Below, one piece after another: positions 38,558 to 46,787 of a stretch of 57,723 nt of DNA. The stretch lies in assembly GCA_022425805.1 (NCBI GenBank), contig JAKMEQ010000005.1, positions 1 to 57,723 of the forward strand, read 5' to 3'. Source of the DNA: Acidimicrobiales bacterium. Its GTDB lineage: Bacteria; Actinomycetota; Acidimicrobiia; Acidimicrobiales; UBA8592. Each line of letters begins with the position of its first letter. Positions within the stretch are counted from its first letter, which is position 1. Under the pieces are notes generated by a model that saw only the letters and a program-made list of their open reading frames with translations, did no database searches and was not told the DNA's origin. A program made the translations under genes and the position numbers.

Positions 38558-38599
38558 AACTTTAAATTGGCTTTCACCAATTCCAGTTAATCTAAAGTT
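38558..38599 (+). terminator. Nested hairpin after tsaD, possible terminator
   Basis: AACTTTA (38558-38564) pairs with TAAAGTT (38593-38599), and directly inside it AATTGG (38565-38570) pairs with CCAATT (38577-38582) around a CTTTCA loop; ten bases bulge on the 3' side. It starts five bases after the tsaD stop and would mark the end of the nnr-to-tsaD transcript. The lack of a T-run makes it a weak intrinsic terminator. The rest of the spacer up to 38657 should hold the promoter of the next gene (GATAAT at 38633-38638 is one candidate -10). Confidence 0.45.
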
Positions 38600-38657
38600 G
38601 TGCAGGTAATTTGTTGGCAATTTCGATTTTAAGATAATTCTAGGCAACACTTAAGCT

Positions 38658-39890
38658 ATGACTTCTTCTTCAACTGATATCGGAGCTGTTAACGACGAAG
38701 AAAGGCAGTTAATCCAAATTGTTGAAGAGTTTCTCAAAGGAAACGACCCTACATCAGTGGACAACAAAGAGTTTCGGGGCGCCCGTTATGATGCTGGGTT
38801 GGCTTGGGTGCACTTCCCTAAAGGAGAGGGAGGATTAGGAGTACGGCCAAATTTACAAAGAGTAGTAGAGCGCAGAATGCGGGAGGCAGGGGCACAACCC
38901 ACTGATCCAACTACTTTTTTTATGTCGCTTGCCGGACCTACTGTTGTAACCCATGGGACAGCTGACCAGAAGAAAAAATTTCTTCGACCCATGTTCACCG
39001 GGGAGGAACGGTGGTGTCAACTTTTCTCCGAACCTGGGGCAGGGTCTGACTTTGCCGGACTTGCCTGCAAGGCTGAAAAGGATGGTGAAGAGTGGGTTAT
39101 TAGTGGGCAAAAAGTGTGGAACACTCTGGCTCATCTAGGTCATTGGGGCATGCTCGTTACTCGTAGTAATCCCGAATTGCCAAAACACAAAGGCATGACA
39201 TATTTTGCATTGGATATGAGAGCTGAAGGAGTCGAGGTTCGCCCATTACGCCAAATTACTGGCGAAGCAGAATTTAATGAGGTCTATTTAACAGAGGTTC
39301 GAGTTCCAGATAGTTGTCGGATTGGAGAAGTTGGAGAGGGATGGCGTGTTGCCCTTACAACCTTAATGAATGAGCGAACAGCTATTGGCGGAAGTAGCGG
39401 TGGCACAACTTCTAAACCAGGTGCTGGCCCGATTAGCGATGCAATCGAAATTTGGCGGAACCTCCCAGAACAAGCACGTAACAAACAAATACTTAATGAG
39501 ATGATGTCTTTGTGGATTAAGGCGGAAGTATTACGGCTGACTAATAAGCGAGCTTCATCTGCTTCTAAGGCAGGGAACCCAGGCCCCGAAGGGTCAATAG
39601 GTAAACTAGCTTCTGCCGAGCTTAATAAGGCGATTTATGAGCTGTGTCTCAATATGATGGGTCCCGCCGGACAGGTCGGATACGATTACACATTTCGGAG
39701 GCCCGAGCTTCTATCTACAGATGGGTCCGTCCATGGCCCGCGGCACGCCTTCCTCCGTGTACGTGCGAACTCTATCGAAGGTGGAACATCGGAAATCATG
39801 CGAAATATTTTGGGAGAGCAGGTTCTTGGCCTTCCTGGCGAGCCTCGCTTGGATAAGAAAATACCGTGGTCCGATGTCCCAAAAAGCTAG
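38658..39890 (+). CDS. Acyl-CoA dehydrogenase
   Basis: This 410-aa flavoprotein should oxidise an acyl-CoA to the 2,3-enoyl-CoA with FAD. It shows the signature FSEPGAGSDFAGL, then WVISGQKVWNTLAHLGHWGM with the FAD/substrate-binding beta domain, and the C-terminal RANSIEGGTSEIMRNILGEQ-VLGLP typical of the family. The N-terminal ~30 residues are variable. Substrate cannot be told; the general appearance is that of long or branched acyl-CoA or sterol-side-chain dehydrogenases of Actinobacteria. It stands alone, with a strong terminator starting 5 bases after its stop. Confidence 0.9.
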   Translation: MTSSSTDIGAVNDEERQLIQIVEEFLKGNDPTSVDNKEFRGARYDAGLAWVHFPKGEGGLGVRPNLQRVVERRMREAGAQPTDPTTFFMSLAGPTVVTHGTADQKKKFLRPMFTGEERWCQLFSEPGAGSDFAGLACKAEKDGEEWVISGQKVWNTLAHLGHWGMLVTRSNPELPKHKGMTYFALDMRAEGVEVRPLRQITGEAEFNEVYLTEVRVPDSCRIGEVGEGWRVALTTLMNERTAIGGSSGGTTSKPGAGPISDAIEIWRNLPEQARNKQILNEMMSLWIKAEVLRLTNKRASSASKAGNPGPEGSIGKLASAELNKAIYELCLNMMGPAGQVGYDYTFRRPELLSTDGSVHGPRHAFLRVRANSIEGGTSEIMRNILGEQVLGLPGEPRLDKKIPWSDVPKS

Positions 39891-39895
39891 CTCTA

Positions 39896-39926
39896 AACTA
39901 AATGACTCCATGTCATTTAGTTTTTT
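39896..39926 (+). terminator. Intrinsic terminator between convergent genes
   Basis: AACTAAATGAC (39896-39906) and GTCATTTAGTT (39912-39922) form a perfect 11-bp stem with a TCCAT loop, followed by a T-run at 39921-39926. This is a strong rho-independent terminator for the acyl-CoA dehydrogenase gene. The stop codon of the opposite-strand gene (39917-39919) lies inside the 3' arm, so the two convergent genes share the structure. Confidence 0.9.
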
Positions 39927-40519
39927 ACTTGCCAGTTATGATCTCTTCCCGTTGTGCTAATGAGTTTTAGGATAGTAGTTGATCCGTCGGTAGACGATAT
40001 CGCCTCCTTGTACCGTTCAGGGCTCTGTGATCTGACCGCCGGTACAAGCCTTTCAGCAATATATAGCACATAAGCTGCTTGCTCCTCATCAATATGATGG
40101 TCAACCTGACACGCTTTACTGATATCCCAAGTCAGGACCGTGGTATCAAAAATTCGAGCGTTCAGAACCGCTTTGGCTTTTGCCTCACCAATAGTAGAAG
40201 TTGCCATCCCTTCTAATGCTCCAGGTACACGCCATGCCTTGCGGCATTCTATGGCGGCATTAGTGTAGGCACCTAAAGCATCATCGCCAATTAAATCTTT
40301 GGGATTGATCAAATCAAGAGTTTGATCGGCTACTTGTCGTAATCCAAAACAGGTGAACAGCCGAGTTGAAGCAACAAGTTTATTTACTATGTCTCGGACA
40401 CTCCATAAATCGCAAGGCGTGGGAAGTTCTAGTTGATCTGAACGAATAGTAGAGATAACGGCAGCTGCGCGTGACTGTGCAAGATCGAGGAAACGTAGGG
40501 GATTATGGGATTCTGTCAT
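39917..40519 (-). CDS. TIGR03086/MDMPI-like protein lacking metal ligands
   Basis: The 200-aa protein resembles the actinobacterial DinB/mycothiol-dependent maleylpyruvate isomerase-like family: L-x-x-PTPCDLWSVRDIVNKLV near the N-terminus and TVLTWDISKAC in the middle. In typical members these read PTPC-x-x-(W/Y)TVRDLVNHLV and VHGWDLA, with histidines that bind metal. Here they are Lys and Leu, so metal binding is probably lost. The ATG at 40519 is preferred; a TTG nine bases upstream is possible. Function is unknown. It is convergent with the acyl-CoA dehydrogenase gene and ends in their shared terminator. Confidence 0.72.
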   Translation of the reverse strand: MTESHNPLRFLDLAQSRAAAVISTIRSDQLELPTPCDLWSVRDIVNKLVASTRLFTCFGLRQVADQTLDLINPKDLIGDDALGAYTNAAIECRKAWRVPGALEGMATSTIGEAKAKAVLNARIFDTTVLTWDISKACQVDHHIDEEQAAYVLYIAERLVPAVRSQSPERYKEAISSTDGSTTILKLISTTGRDHNWQVKN

Positions 40520-40660
40520 AGACAACAATTACCACTTTCTTTCATGATATGCATATCAGTCAATAGTAGAACTATTTCAAAAGCTTGAAAGACTCATTTA
40601 CTATTTCACTTGAGGCTCGTATGGCCTAGGCTCGGAATAAGAATAATTTGGAGGTTACAG

Positions 40661-41140
40661 ATGAGCGAAAACGCGCAGAAAGCATTTGAAGTGATGCAGA
40701 ATACGATCGGTTTGGATCCCGTCGCTGGGGAGTGGTTTGAAATTACACAAGAGAGAATAAATGATTTTGCCGATGCTACTATCGATCACCAATTTATTCA
40801 TGTCGATGTAGAACGGGCTTCCCAAACACCTTTCGGTGGAACGATAGCCCACGGATTCTTAACGTTATCTATGCTGGTTCATCTATCAACGTCTATTCCT
40901 GTTAACACTTCTTATAAAGATATCGGAGGTGTCCTGATGGGAATTAATTACGGATTAAATAAAGTACGGTTCATTAATCCAGTCTCTGCTGGATCCAGAG
41001 TACGAGCAACGTCACAAAACGTAGATGTCGTTTTGAAAGGAAATGCTGTAGACCTAACAAGAAAAATGACAGTTGAAATTGAAGGCCAAGATAAACCTGC
41101 CCTGATAGCTGAATGGATTGGCAGAACTGTCTTCTCATGA
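40661..41140 (+). CDS. MaoC-like (R)-enoyl-CoA hydratase
   Basis: This 159-aa hot-dog-fold protein should hydrate trans-2-enoyl-CoA to (R)-3-hydroxyacyl-CoA. The hydratase-2 motif is visible as DATIDHQFIHVDVERA, with Asp42 and His47, followed by FGGTIAHGFLTLSML. GGAGGT at 40650-40655 sets the ATG at 40661; an in-frame earlier codon at 40610 is rejected. Its stop overlaps the next gene (ATGA), so the pair is coupled. Confidence 0.9.
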   Translation: MSENAQKAFEVMQNTIGLDPVAGEWFEITQERINDFADATIDHQFIHVDVERASQTPFGGTIAHGFLTLSMLVHLSTSIPVNTSYKDIGGVLMGINYGLNKVRFINPVSAGSRVRATSQNVDVVLKGNAVDLTRKMTVEIEGQDKPALIAEWIGRTVFS

Positions 41141-41529
41141 GTATTCCAGTTGAAATTGATGATCTAGAGAAAACAATCGATAGATATGGGGCTGTCGCTT
41201 ACCTAGTTACTACAAACGATGATTACCATCCACATATCACTCATGTAGCTGTATCAGTTCAATCTAAAGAACTGATTTGTAAGGTAGGGCGGAAAACTTC
41301 ATTGAACGCTTCAGTTCGGCCTTCAGTAGCAATGCTATGGCCACCAGAAAAACCTAATGATTATAGTTTGATTGTCGATGGGTCAATGCAAGTTACTGAA
41401 GCTCCTGATGGTTCCTTCGAAGGAACTTTTCTTCCTCTGTCAGCAATCTTACATCGTCCAGCATCTACTTCAGTCGACGATCTGGTAGATGAATGCGCAT
41501 CGGACTGTCTCTCGATTTTGGAAAAATAA
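41137..41529 (+). CDS. Pyridoxamine 5'-phosphate oxidase-fold flavin/F420-type protein
   Basis: The 130-aa protein looks like a small split-barrel flavin- or F420-binding protein of the PPOX class: AYLVTTNDDYHPHITHVAVS is the first strand pair, then LICKVGRKTSLNASVRPSVA-MLWPP and YSLIVDGSMQVTE. Such proteins reduce or bind small substrates, or bind cofactors without catalysis; which applies here is not known. The start at 41137 overlaps the MaoC stop, and the aldo/keto reductase gene follows after 15 bases, so the three probably form one operon. Confidence 0.65.
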   Translation: MSIPVEIDDLEKTIDRYGAVAYLVTTNDDYHPHITHVAVSVQSKELICKVGRKTSLNASVRPSVAMLWPPEKPNDYSLIVDGSMQVTEAPDGSFEGTFLPLSAILHRPASTSVDDLVDECASDCLSILEK

Positions 41530-41544
41530 TAGGTAAGGGGAATT

Positions 41545-42561
41545 ATGGAGTATAAGAGGCTTGGAAGAACTGGGCTGAAGGTGTCTCAGTTGTGCTTGGG
41601 GACAATGACATTTGGGAATCAATGTGATTCAACGTCATCTCATGAGATTCTTAATTACGCGCTTGAAGCAGGGATCTCGTTTATTGATACCGCCGACATA
41701 TATCCGGCGAATGGAATTCCAGAAGCGATAGGAGAAACCGAGCGGATTATTGGCCAATGGCTTGGACCACATCGTGATGAAGTTGTGTTAGCTACAAAAT
41801 TTTGGGCTCCGACAGGACCGAATCCGTGGCAAGGAGGAGCAAGTAGGCGAAACATAAGAGACTCTGTTGAGGCGTCTTTACGAAGGTTGCAAACGGACTA
41901 TATAGATCTATATCAGGTTCACTTTCCAGATTATGAAACCCCTATTGATGAGACCCTCCAAGCCTTGGATGACCTTGTCCGTCAAGGGAAGATACTCTAC
42001 GCTGGGTGTTCAAATTATCCTGCATGGCTTTTAGCGTTAACCTTAGGAACTTCTGAAGCGAAAGGGCTCATCCGCTTTGATTGTGTCCAACCAAGGTACA
42101 ACTTGTTGTTCAGAGAACCTGAAAGAGACCTTTACAGCCTTTGTAATTTTGAAGATATTGCGGTTATTCCATATAACCCATTGGCTGGAGGGTTACTGTC
42201 GGGCAAACATTCTAAGAATGCTCCGCTCGATGGTACGCGATTCACATTGGAAGGAGGCCAGGGTAAACGGTATATGGAACGTTATTGGGCGGAAAAATCT
42301 CATGAGACAGTTGACTTACTGCGTCCTATAGCGGAACAAGCAGGTATCTCCCTTGCACAATTAGCTGTGGGGTGGGTCTTAGCGAATCCTGTAGTTACTT
42401 CGCCGATTGTTGGGGCCACGAATCCAAAACAACTGGATGATGCAATTCAAGCGGTAGCGGAACCTTTAGATGAAGCAACCGTAGAAGCGCTAAATGATCT
42501 GACTGCTGCATTTCGGAAGGGGGATACAAGTGTTCAATTCCGCAGGGAAGAACGGGGCTGA
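41545..42561 (+). CDS. Aldo/keto reductase
   Basis: This 338-aa TIM-barrel oxidoreductase should reduce aldehydes or ketones with NADPH. It starts MEYKRLGRTGLKVSQLCLGT and carries the catalytic tetrad as Asp48 and Tyr53 (DTADIY), Lys85 (ATKFW) and His126 (QVHFPD). VIPYNPLAGGLLSGK and the C-terminal VGATNPKQLDDAIQAV fit the group of AKRs that act like YhdN/Tas. GTAAGGGG lies upstream of the ATG. The physiological substrate is unknown. It faces plsC on the opposite strand. Confidence 0.93.
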   Translation: MEYKRLGRTGLKVSQLCLGTMTFGNQCDSTSSHEILNYALEAGISFIDTADIYPANGIPEAIGETERIIGQWLGPHRDEVVLATKFWAPTGPNPWQGGASRRNIRDSVEASLRRLQTDYIDLYQVHFPDYETPIDETLQALDDLVRQGKILYAGCSNYPAWLLALTLGTSEAKGLIRFDCVQPRYNLLFREPERDLYSLCNFEDIAVIPYNPLAGGLLSGKHSKNAPLDGTRFTLEGGQGKRYMERYWAEKSHETVDLLRPIAEQAGISLAQLAVGWVLANPVVTSPIVGATNPKQLDDAIQAVAEPLDEATVEALNDLTAAFRKGDTSVQFRREERG

Positions 42562-42586
42562 TCAGAAAATGCCAATATTCTAGTTT

Positions 42587-43234
42587 CTAATAAAGAAGAG
42601 ATTTTATTTCACCCATAACGGCTTCAACGTTGACAATGTCATCATTGCTGGAAAGTCTCATAGGTTTGCCGAACTTTATCGAAACTTTATGGCGTGGGAA
42701 GCGGATGCGGGGAAATGTCTTCCCTATTGGCCATATCTTTTCTGTTCCTGTAAGTCCCACAGGAATAATACAGAGATTTCTTGAACGGGCAATTCGAGAA
42801 ATTCCGGGTCTCCCTTTTCCAACTCCTTCTGGCCGGTCATTCTCCGGAACAAGACGGCCTTCCGGCATTACTGCCACTGAATAGCCAGAATCTAATAAAG
42901 AAATTGCTAACTTTTCTGCTTCTTCCCGCGTTTCTCTAGAAGCCGGAATGCAACCATTACGTTTTAACCAACTCCCAATGATCGGCTTATCAAAGAGGTC
43001 TGCTCGAATCAGGCAATGGCAGGTAAGCCCTAACTCATTTAGGACTTTCCACGCGACTATGAAGTCAAAGAAACTCCGATGATTTGCTGCAAGGACAAAC
43101 GGCTCACCATCTGGTGTTTCGATATGTGTAGGTGCATCAATTTTGGAAAAAATGCGGGCGACTGTGGATAGGACTTTCCCGCTACGTCGAAATGCACGTG
43201 CTTGAGCTATAGGTTTTGAGCGCTGATTGTTCAT
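42587..43234 (-). CDS. 1-acyl-glycerol-3-phosphate acyltransferase (PlsC family)
   Basis: The 215-aa protein has the acyltransferase signature NHRSFFDFIV with His52 and Asp57 (H-x4-D) and the second block MPEGRLVPEN that binds glycerol phosphate. Members add a second acyl chain to lysophosphatidate or act on related lysolipids. It lacks an obvious long membrane segment. It lies six bases after the enoyl-CoA hydratase gene on the minus strand and is the last gene of that operon. Confidence 0.9.
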   Translation of the reverse strand: MNNQRSKPIAQARAFRRSGKVLSTVARIFSKIDAPTHIETPDGEPFVLAANHRSFFDFIVAWKVLNELGLTCHCLIRADLFDKPIIGSWLKRNGCIPASRETREEAEKLAISLLDSGYSVAVMPEGRLVPENDRPEGVGKGRPGISRIARSRNLCIIPVGLTGTEKIWPIGKTFPRIRFPRHKVSIKFGKPMRLSSNDDIVNVEAVMGEIKSLLY

Positions 43235-43240
43235 AATATT

Positions 43241-44101
43241 TTATAAAAGAGTTTGGTCATCTTTGGCAACTTCTGCGCTTAAATCGGATATGCGTAGCTC
43301 TCCCTCAACTGTTTGGCCACCTAAATCTAGGAAACGCTGCATAAGACGTCGCCCACTGGGAGAATAGCAAAGCTCATTAAAATAGTTGCTTTCTTTTAAG
43401 AGTCCGTCCTCCAGGGAAGGCATAGAGTTGAGAAGAGAAGCTTTTGCGTTTCTAACAGCGTTTGGATCAAAACTAGCGATCCGATTAGCGAGCCATGAAA
43501 CGTATTCGTCCAATTCTTCCTCCGGCAAAGCTCTGTTAAAGTAGCCCCACTCTTCTCCGGTGCGCGCATCAAGATCCACTCCACCTAAAATAATCTCTGC
43601 CGAGCGACCATAACCTACTAAGCCAGGTAGTCGTTGAGTTCCTCCCCCTCCAGGGATTATTCCAATGGGAACTTCCATTTGGTTCATTTTTGCTGCACCA
43701 AGAGCTGCGAATCTCATGTCACATGCCATGGCAATTTCACTACCTCCTCCTCCAACTCTTCCTGCGATCTTACATATGGTTACCTTGTCCAGAAGCCGGA
43801 TTCTCTCGCATAGTTGATCAAAGATATTCAGTTCTACTAGATATTTGGGCTTCGGTTCTGTCGGCTGTTCTAGCAGGGCTTCAACGTCGAAATGCGCAAT
43901 GAAAAAATTTGGGTTAGCGCTCTGGAATACAACGACAGTGTTGTTCTCATCCGTAACAAGCCATTCAGAAAATTTAATCAAATCAACTAATAGAGATTTA
44001 GTGATGAGGTTGATCGGAGGGTTATCGATCGTTACGTAAAGAACGCGACTCTCGCAAGAAATATGAAGATGTCTATAAAGCGGTTCTTTATTATCCGACA
44101 C
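43241..44101 (-). CDS. Enoyl-CoA hydratase/isomerase family protein
   Basis: A 286-aa crotonase-fold protein. I take the GTG at 44101 (MSDNKEPLYRHLHISCESRV), since a longer reading would overlap the upstream gene by 83 bases; AAGG lies about 10 bases before this GTG. The oxyanion region reads GRVGGGGSEIAMACDMRFAA and EVPIGIIPGGGGTQRLPGLV. The glutamate in MEVPIGIIPGGGG is where hydratases keep one catalytic Glu. Compared with the usual 260 aa, the C-terminus is slightly extended. It overlaps the quinone oxidoreductase stop by 11 bases, so the two are coupled. Confidence 0.88.
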   Translation of the reverse strand: MSDNKEPLYRHLHISCESRVLYVTIDNPPINLITKSLLVDLIKFSEWLVTDENNTVVVFQSANPNFFIAHFDVEALLEQPTEPKPKYLVELNIFDQLCERIRLLDKVTICKIAGRVGGGGSEIAMACDMRFAALGAAKMNQMEVPIGIIPGGGGTQRLPGLVGYGRSAEIILGGVDLDARTGEEWGYFNRALPEEELDEYVSWLANRIASFDPNAVRNAKASLLNSMPSLEDGLLKESNYFNELCYSPSGRRLMQRFLDLGGQTVEGELRISDLSAEVAKDDQTLL

Positions 44102-45065
44102 GCACGACGACCTTACCCCATGTTTTTCTGTCAGCAAGGTCCTGTATCGCACGAGATGCATCTTTAAATTCATAAGGAGGAAATATTAGCGGGTTGACTT
44201 CACCTGATCCGGCTAATTCAAGCACAGAACGCATTTGCTGGTGTATGGATTCGGGGTTTTTCCCTAATGAGGCGCCCCAATGAACACCAACGACACTGTA
44301 ATTCTTTAACAGCATATGATTTGCTGGGAGGTCTGGAATTCCAGCGACGAAACCAATAACGAGAAGCCGACCATTCCATGCCATGCATCTTCGAACTAGA
44401 TGGGTTGTCTCTCCCCCTACTGGATCGTATGCAATATCCACTCCGCCTTCGCTGATATCTCGAACTTCGTCAACCCAGGTTGGGTTTGTTAGGTGGTTAA
44501 TAACGTAGTCAGCTCCAAGTCCCATAGCTTGGCTAACTTTTTCTTCTCCACCTACCACTGCTATTACTTTGACGCCGGCGGCTTTCCCAAGTTGGATCGC
44601 CGCTGACCCTGTTCCACCAGCAGCGCCGGTTACAAGTAATGTTTCCCCGAATTTGACCTGTGCCCGGTCATGGAGTGCGAACCATGTAGTTCCGTAATTG
44701 ACAGGCACAGCTGCTGCTTTCTCCATTTGGAAAGAATCTGGGATCTTCCACACTCCCATTTCTAAGACGTTTATTTGCTCAATGAGTCCCCCTCCTAACA
44801 TCATTACCCTGTCTCCAATTTTTAGTGATGTCACGTTAGGTCCGGTTGCTGTTACTACCCCAGCGCTTTCACCCCCAGGTGTCCACGGTAATTGTGGTTT
44901 GACTTGGTATTCACCTCTACATTGGAGCACATCAGGGAATGAGATTCCTACTGCCTTGATGGAGACAGTGACTTGGCCAGCCATTGGTTGAGGTAAGTCA
45001 GGGGTCTCACATAGTTCAAGTTTGTCAATCGGGTTTCCTAATTCATGAATTTGCCATGCGTGCAT
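44091..45065 (-). CDS. NADPH:quinone oxidoreductase-like MDR protein
   Basis: A 324-aa medium-chain dehydrogenase/reductase of the zinc-free quinone oxidoreductase group. The N-terminal GroES-like part shows GISFPDVLQCRGEYQVKPQL and PGGESAGVV; the Rossmann part has LLVTGAAGGTGSAAIQLGKA. It may reduce quinones or act as an enoyl reductase. AAGGAG lies 12 bases upstream of the ATG, a rather long spacing. It is the first gene of the minus-strand operon with the enoyl-CoA hydratase and plsC. Confidence 0.92.
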   Translation of the reverse strand: MHAWQIHELGNPIDKLELCETPDLPQPMAGQVTVSIKAVGISFPDVLQCRGEYQVKPQLPWTPGGESAGVVTATGPNVTSLKIGDRVMMLGGGLIEQINVLEMGVWKIPDSFQMEKAAAVPVNYGTTWFALHDRAQVKFGETLLVTGAAGGTGSAAIQLGKAAGVKVIAVVGGEEKVSQAMGLGADYVINHLTNPTWVDEVRDISEGGVDIAYDPVGGETTHLVRRCMAWNGRLLVIGFVAGIPDLPANHMLLKNYSVVGVHWGASLGKNPESIHQQMRSVLELAGSGEVNPLIFPPYEFKDASRAIQDLADRKTWGKVVVRVG

Positions 45066-45152
45066 GTATGGTCACGTCTCCTTTGGAATTTGGATGATCT
45101 CTTTGTCATTTGTATTCTGCAAGTATTCAATAAGTCAAACTGAAAGTTTTAA

Positions 45153-46139
45153 ATGGGAAGTCTAAAGTTACCAGATGAGTTTACATTGGTTGAAGTAGGT
45201 GAAGGTATCCATGCCTGGCTAGCTCCGAATGGGTCTTGGGGGATGAGTAATGCAGGACTGATCTTTGATGGAAAAGAATCAATGATCGTCGATACGATGT
45301 TTGACCTTCCGTTAACTAGATCAATGCTGGACTCTATGGCTACGGTTGTTCCGGAAATCAGGTCAAATGTTGATATTTTGCTGAATACGCATGCGAACGG
45401 TGATCACTGTCATGGAAATGAGTTGGTTCCAACTAATAGAATTATCGCGTCCGCCGAGACTGCTGCTGAGATGGGTGAACTTCCCCCCTCAGCTTTATAC
45501 GCGATGGTAGAGAGCTTCAGAGGAGACGTTTCTGCCCTAGGTCGTTATATCCAATATGCATTCGGAAGTTTTGACTTTTCAAATATTACGATGCGAATGC
45601 CAACAGAAACTTTTACGAAAGAGATGTCTGTAGCAGTTGGTGATTTAGATATAAAATTATTTCAAGTGGGACCCGCCCATACCAAGGGGGATGTGATCGC
45701 GTATGTCCCTGCCCACGGAGTTGTTTTCACTGGGGACATCTTATTTTTTCAGGAAACCCCTATTATGTGGGCTGGACCTGTTGATAATTGGATTGCAGCG
45801 TGTGACCTAATCGAATCCTTCAATGCAGTTACAGTTCCGGGCCATGGCCCAATAACGGATAACTCTGGTGTTAGGGACATGCGTAACTACTGGATCATGT
45901 TGCGTGATCAGGCTAAGGAGCGATTTGAATCGGGTATGAGCATTTTAGAAGCAGCGAACGATATAGATCTCGGTCCATATATTAATTGGGGGGGTCCTGA
46001 ACGAGTATTTCTTAATGTTAATTCTCTATACAAGGAATTTGGAAGCAATCAGATAGCTGGGGACGTTATGAGCTTATTCATGGAGATGGGTGCTATTTGG
46101 GATTCAAGGTGTGAAGAAAAAGATTTACCGGTTAGTTAG
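45153..46139 (+). CDS. MBL-fold metallo-hydrolase with HxNGDH motif
   Basis: The 328-aa protein is a metallo-beta-lactamase fold hydrolase. Its first metal motif reads NTHANGDHCHGN with His80, Asn82, Asp84 and His85, so Asn stands where the usual HxHxDH has the second His. The later ligands are seen in VGPAHTKGD, VFTGDILFF and VPGHGPI. The same HANGDH pattern is known in a subgroup of actinobacterial MBL proteins, so it is likely a family trait. Substrate is unknown. Its stop codon is inside the hairpin at 46125-46160. Confidence 0.88.
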   Translation: MGSLKLPDEFTLVEVGEGIHAWLAPNGSWGMSNAGLIFDGKESMIVDTMFDLPLTRSMLDSMATVVPEIRSNVDILLNTHANGDHCHGNELVPTNRIIASAETAAEMGELPPSALYAMVESFRGDVSALGRYIQYAFGSFDFSNITMRMPTETFTKEMSVAVGDLDIKLFQVGPAHTKGDVIAYVPAHGVVFTGDILFFQETPIMWAGPVDNWIAACDLIESFNAVTVPGHGPITDNSGVRDMRNYWIMLRDQAKERFESGMSILEAANDIDLGPYINWGGPERVFLNVNSLYKEFGSNQIAGDVMSLFMEMGAIWDSRCEEKDLPVS

Positions 46140-46160
46140 GAAAGACTAACTAACCGGTAA
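46125..46160 (-). terminator. 15-bp hairpin terminator, shared by convergent genes
   Basis: TTACCGGTTAGTTAG (46125-46139) and CTAACTAACCGGTAA (46146-46160) form a perfect 15-bp stem with a six-base loop. On the minus strand it is followed by ATCTTTTTCTTC, a U-rich tract, so it should end transcription of the secreted-protein gene at 46230-46787. For the plus strand it lacks a T-run but overlaps the MBL gene's stop codon (46137-46139) and may act in both directions. Confidence 0.85.
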
Positions 46161-46229
46161 GGATGTTAGGTTCAAGAGGAGGAACCATCTAGCTATAATA
46201 ATTTTTCGATGAAGGTTAGATTTTTGTTG

Positions 46230-46787
46230 TTACAGATCACCTTTCTTAGCTTTCCCTCTCCGTTGCTTATCTAGCGCTCCACCATCACGCTCGCTTTTAC
46301 CTTCGCCAATGGGGGTATTCACAATTTCTTGAGCTTTCTCCTGTATTCCAGAAGCTGCTTCTAATGCTTTCTCTCCGGTGATCTTTCCATCAGCTACTGC
46401 CTGGTTCAGGCGTTCAGTCATGTTATTAACGATTGTTTCAACTACTGTCTCGGAGTCGATACCGTTGTCCTCTGCGATTTCTCCAAGTGTCCGCCCATTC
46501 TCAATACCAGCTTTAAGATCAGCGCTATCAATTTCTAGAGATTCAATGAGCCCACCGAGAAGGCGTCCTTGTTCGCCTTTCTTAGCTTTCCCTCTCCGTT
46601 GCTTATCTAGCGCTCCACCATCACGCTCGCTTTTACCTTCTTCTATCTCAGTCTCAGAAGTTGATACTTGTTCAGTAAGCGAAGAAGTGTTGTTATCTGC
46701 TGACGCTAGTAGAGGGATACCAATAAGCGCCCCTCCGAATAGTGAAGCAGATATTACTGCTATTGTGAATGTTTTTTTCAAAGTCAT
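46230..46787 (-). CDS. Small secreted protein with internal duplicated basic motif
   Basis: The 185-aa product has a classical signal peptide (KK then TFTIAVISASLFGGALIGIP and a cut after LLASA, about residue 30). The mature part is Ser/Thr/Glu-rich, then a motif ending DGGALDKQRRGKAKKG, a ~90-aa middle domain (LLGGLIESLEIDSADLKAGI, NGRTLGEIAEDNGIDSETVV, NQAVADGKITGEKALEAA), and the same motif again at the end. The middle resembles small repeat domains of actinobacterial exported proteins that carry TLGEIA and ADGKIT motifs. Function is unknown. AAAGGA precedes the ATG. Confidence 0.8.
   Translation of the reverse strand: MTLKKTFTIAVISASLFGGALIGIPLLASADNNTSSLTEQVSTSETEIEEGKSERDGGALDKQRRGKAKKGEQGRLLGGLIESLEIDSADLKAGIENGRTLGEIAEDNGIDSETVVETIVNNMTERLNQAVADGKITGEKALEAASGIQEKAQEIVNTPIGEGKSERDGGALDKQRRGKAKKGDL
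46240..46304 (-). repeat. 65-bp direct repeat, copy B (3' end of secreted-protein gene)
   Basis: These 65 bases are identical to 46576-46640. The copies lie 336 bases apart, an exact multiple of three, and both are read in the same frame of the secreted-protein gene, where they encode the basic motif with SERDGGALDKQRRGKAKKG. Identity at silent positions shows a recent duplication or gene conversion. Confidence 0.95.
46576..46640 (-). repeat. 65-bp direct repeat, copy A (5' part of secreted-protein gene)
   Basis: This is the first copy in gene direction, just after the Ser/Thr/Glu-rich N-terminal segment; see 46240-46304. Recombination between the copies would delete exactly the ~112-residue unit between them, leaving the frame intact. 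Confidence 0.95.

Noticed and set aside
43241-44173. Longer enoyl-CoA hydratase reading that starts at 44173
   Set aside because: It would overlap the upstream quinone oxidoreductase gene by 83 bases; the GTG at 44101 fits the family start better.
45378-45410. MBL HxNGDH motif read as an inactivating mutation
   Set aside because: The same pattern is a known variant in a subgroup of MBL proteins and all other ligands are kept, so it is likely family-typical.
46200-46229. T-rich stretch as a second terminator of the secreted-protein gene
   Set aside because: No stem precedes it in the minus direction; the 15-bp hairpin further on explains termination better.
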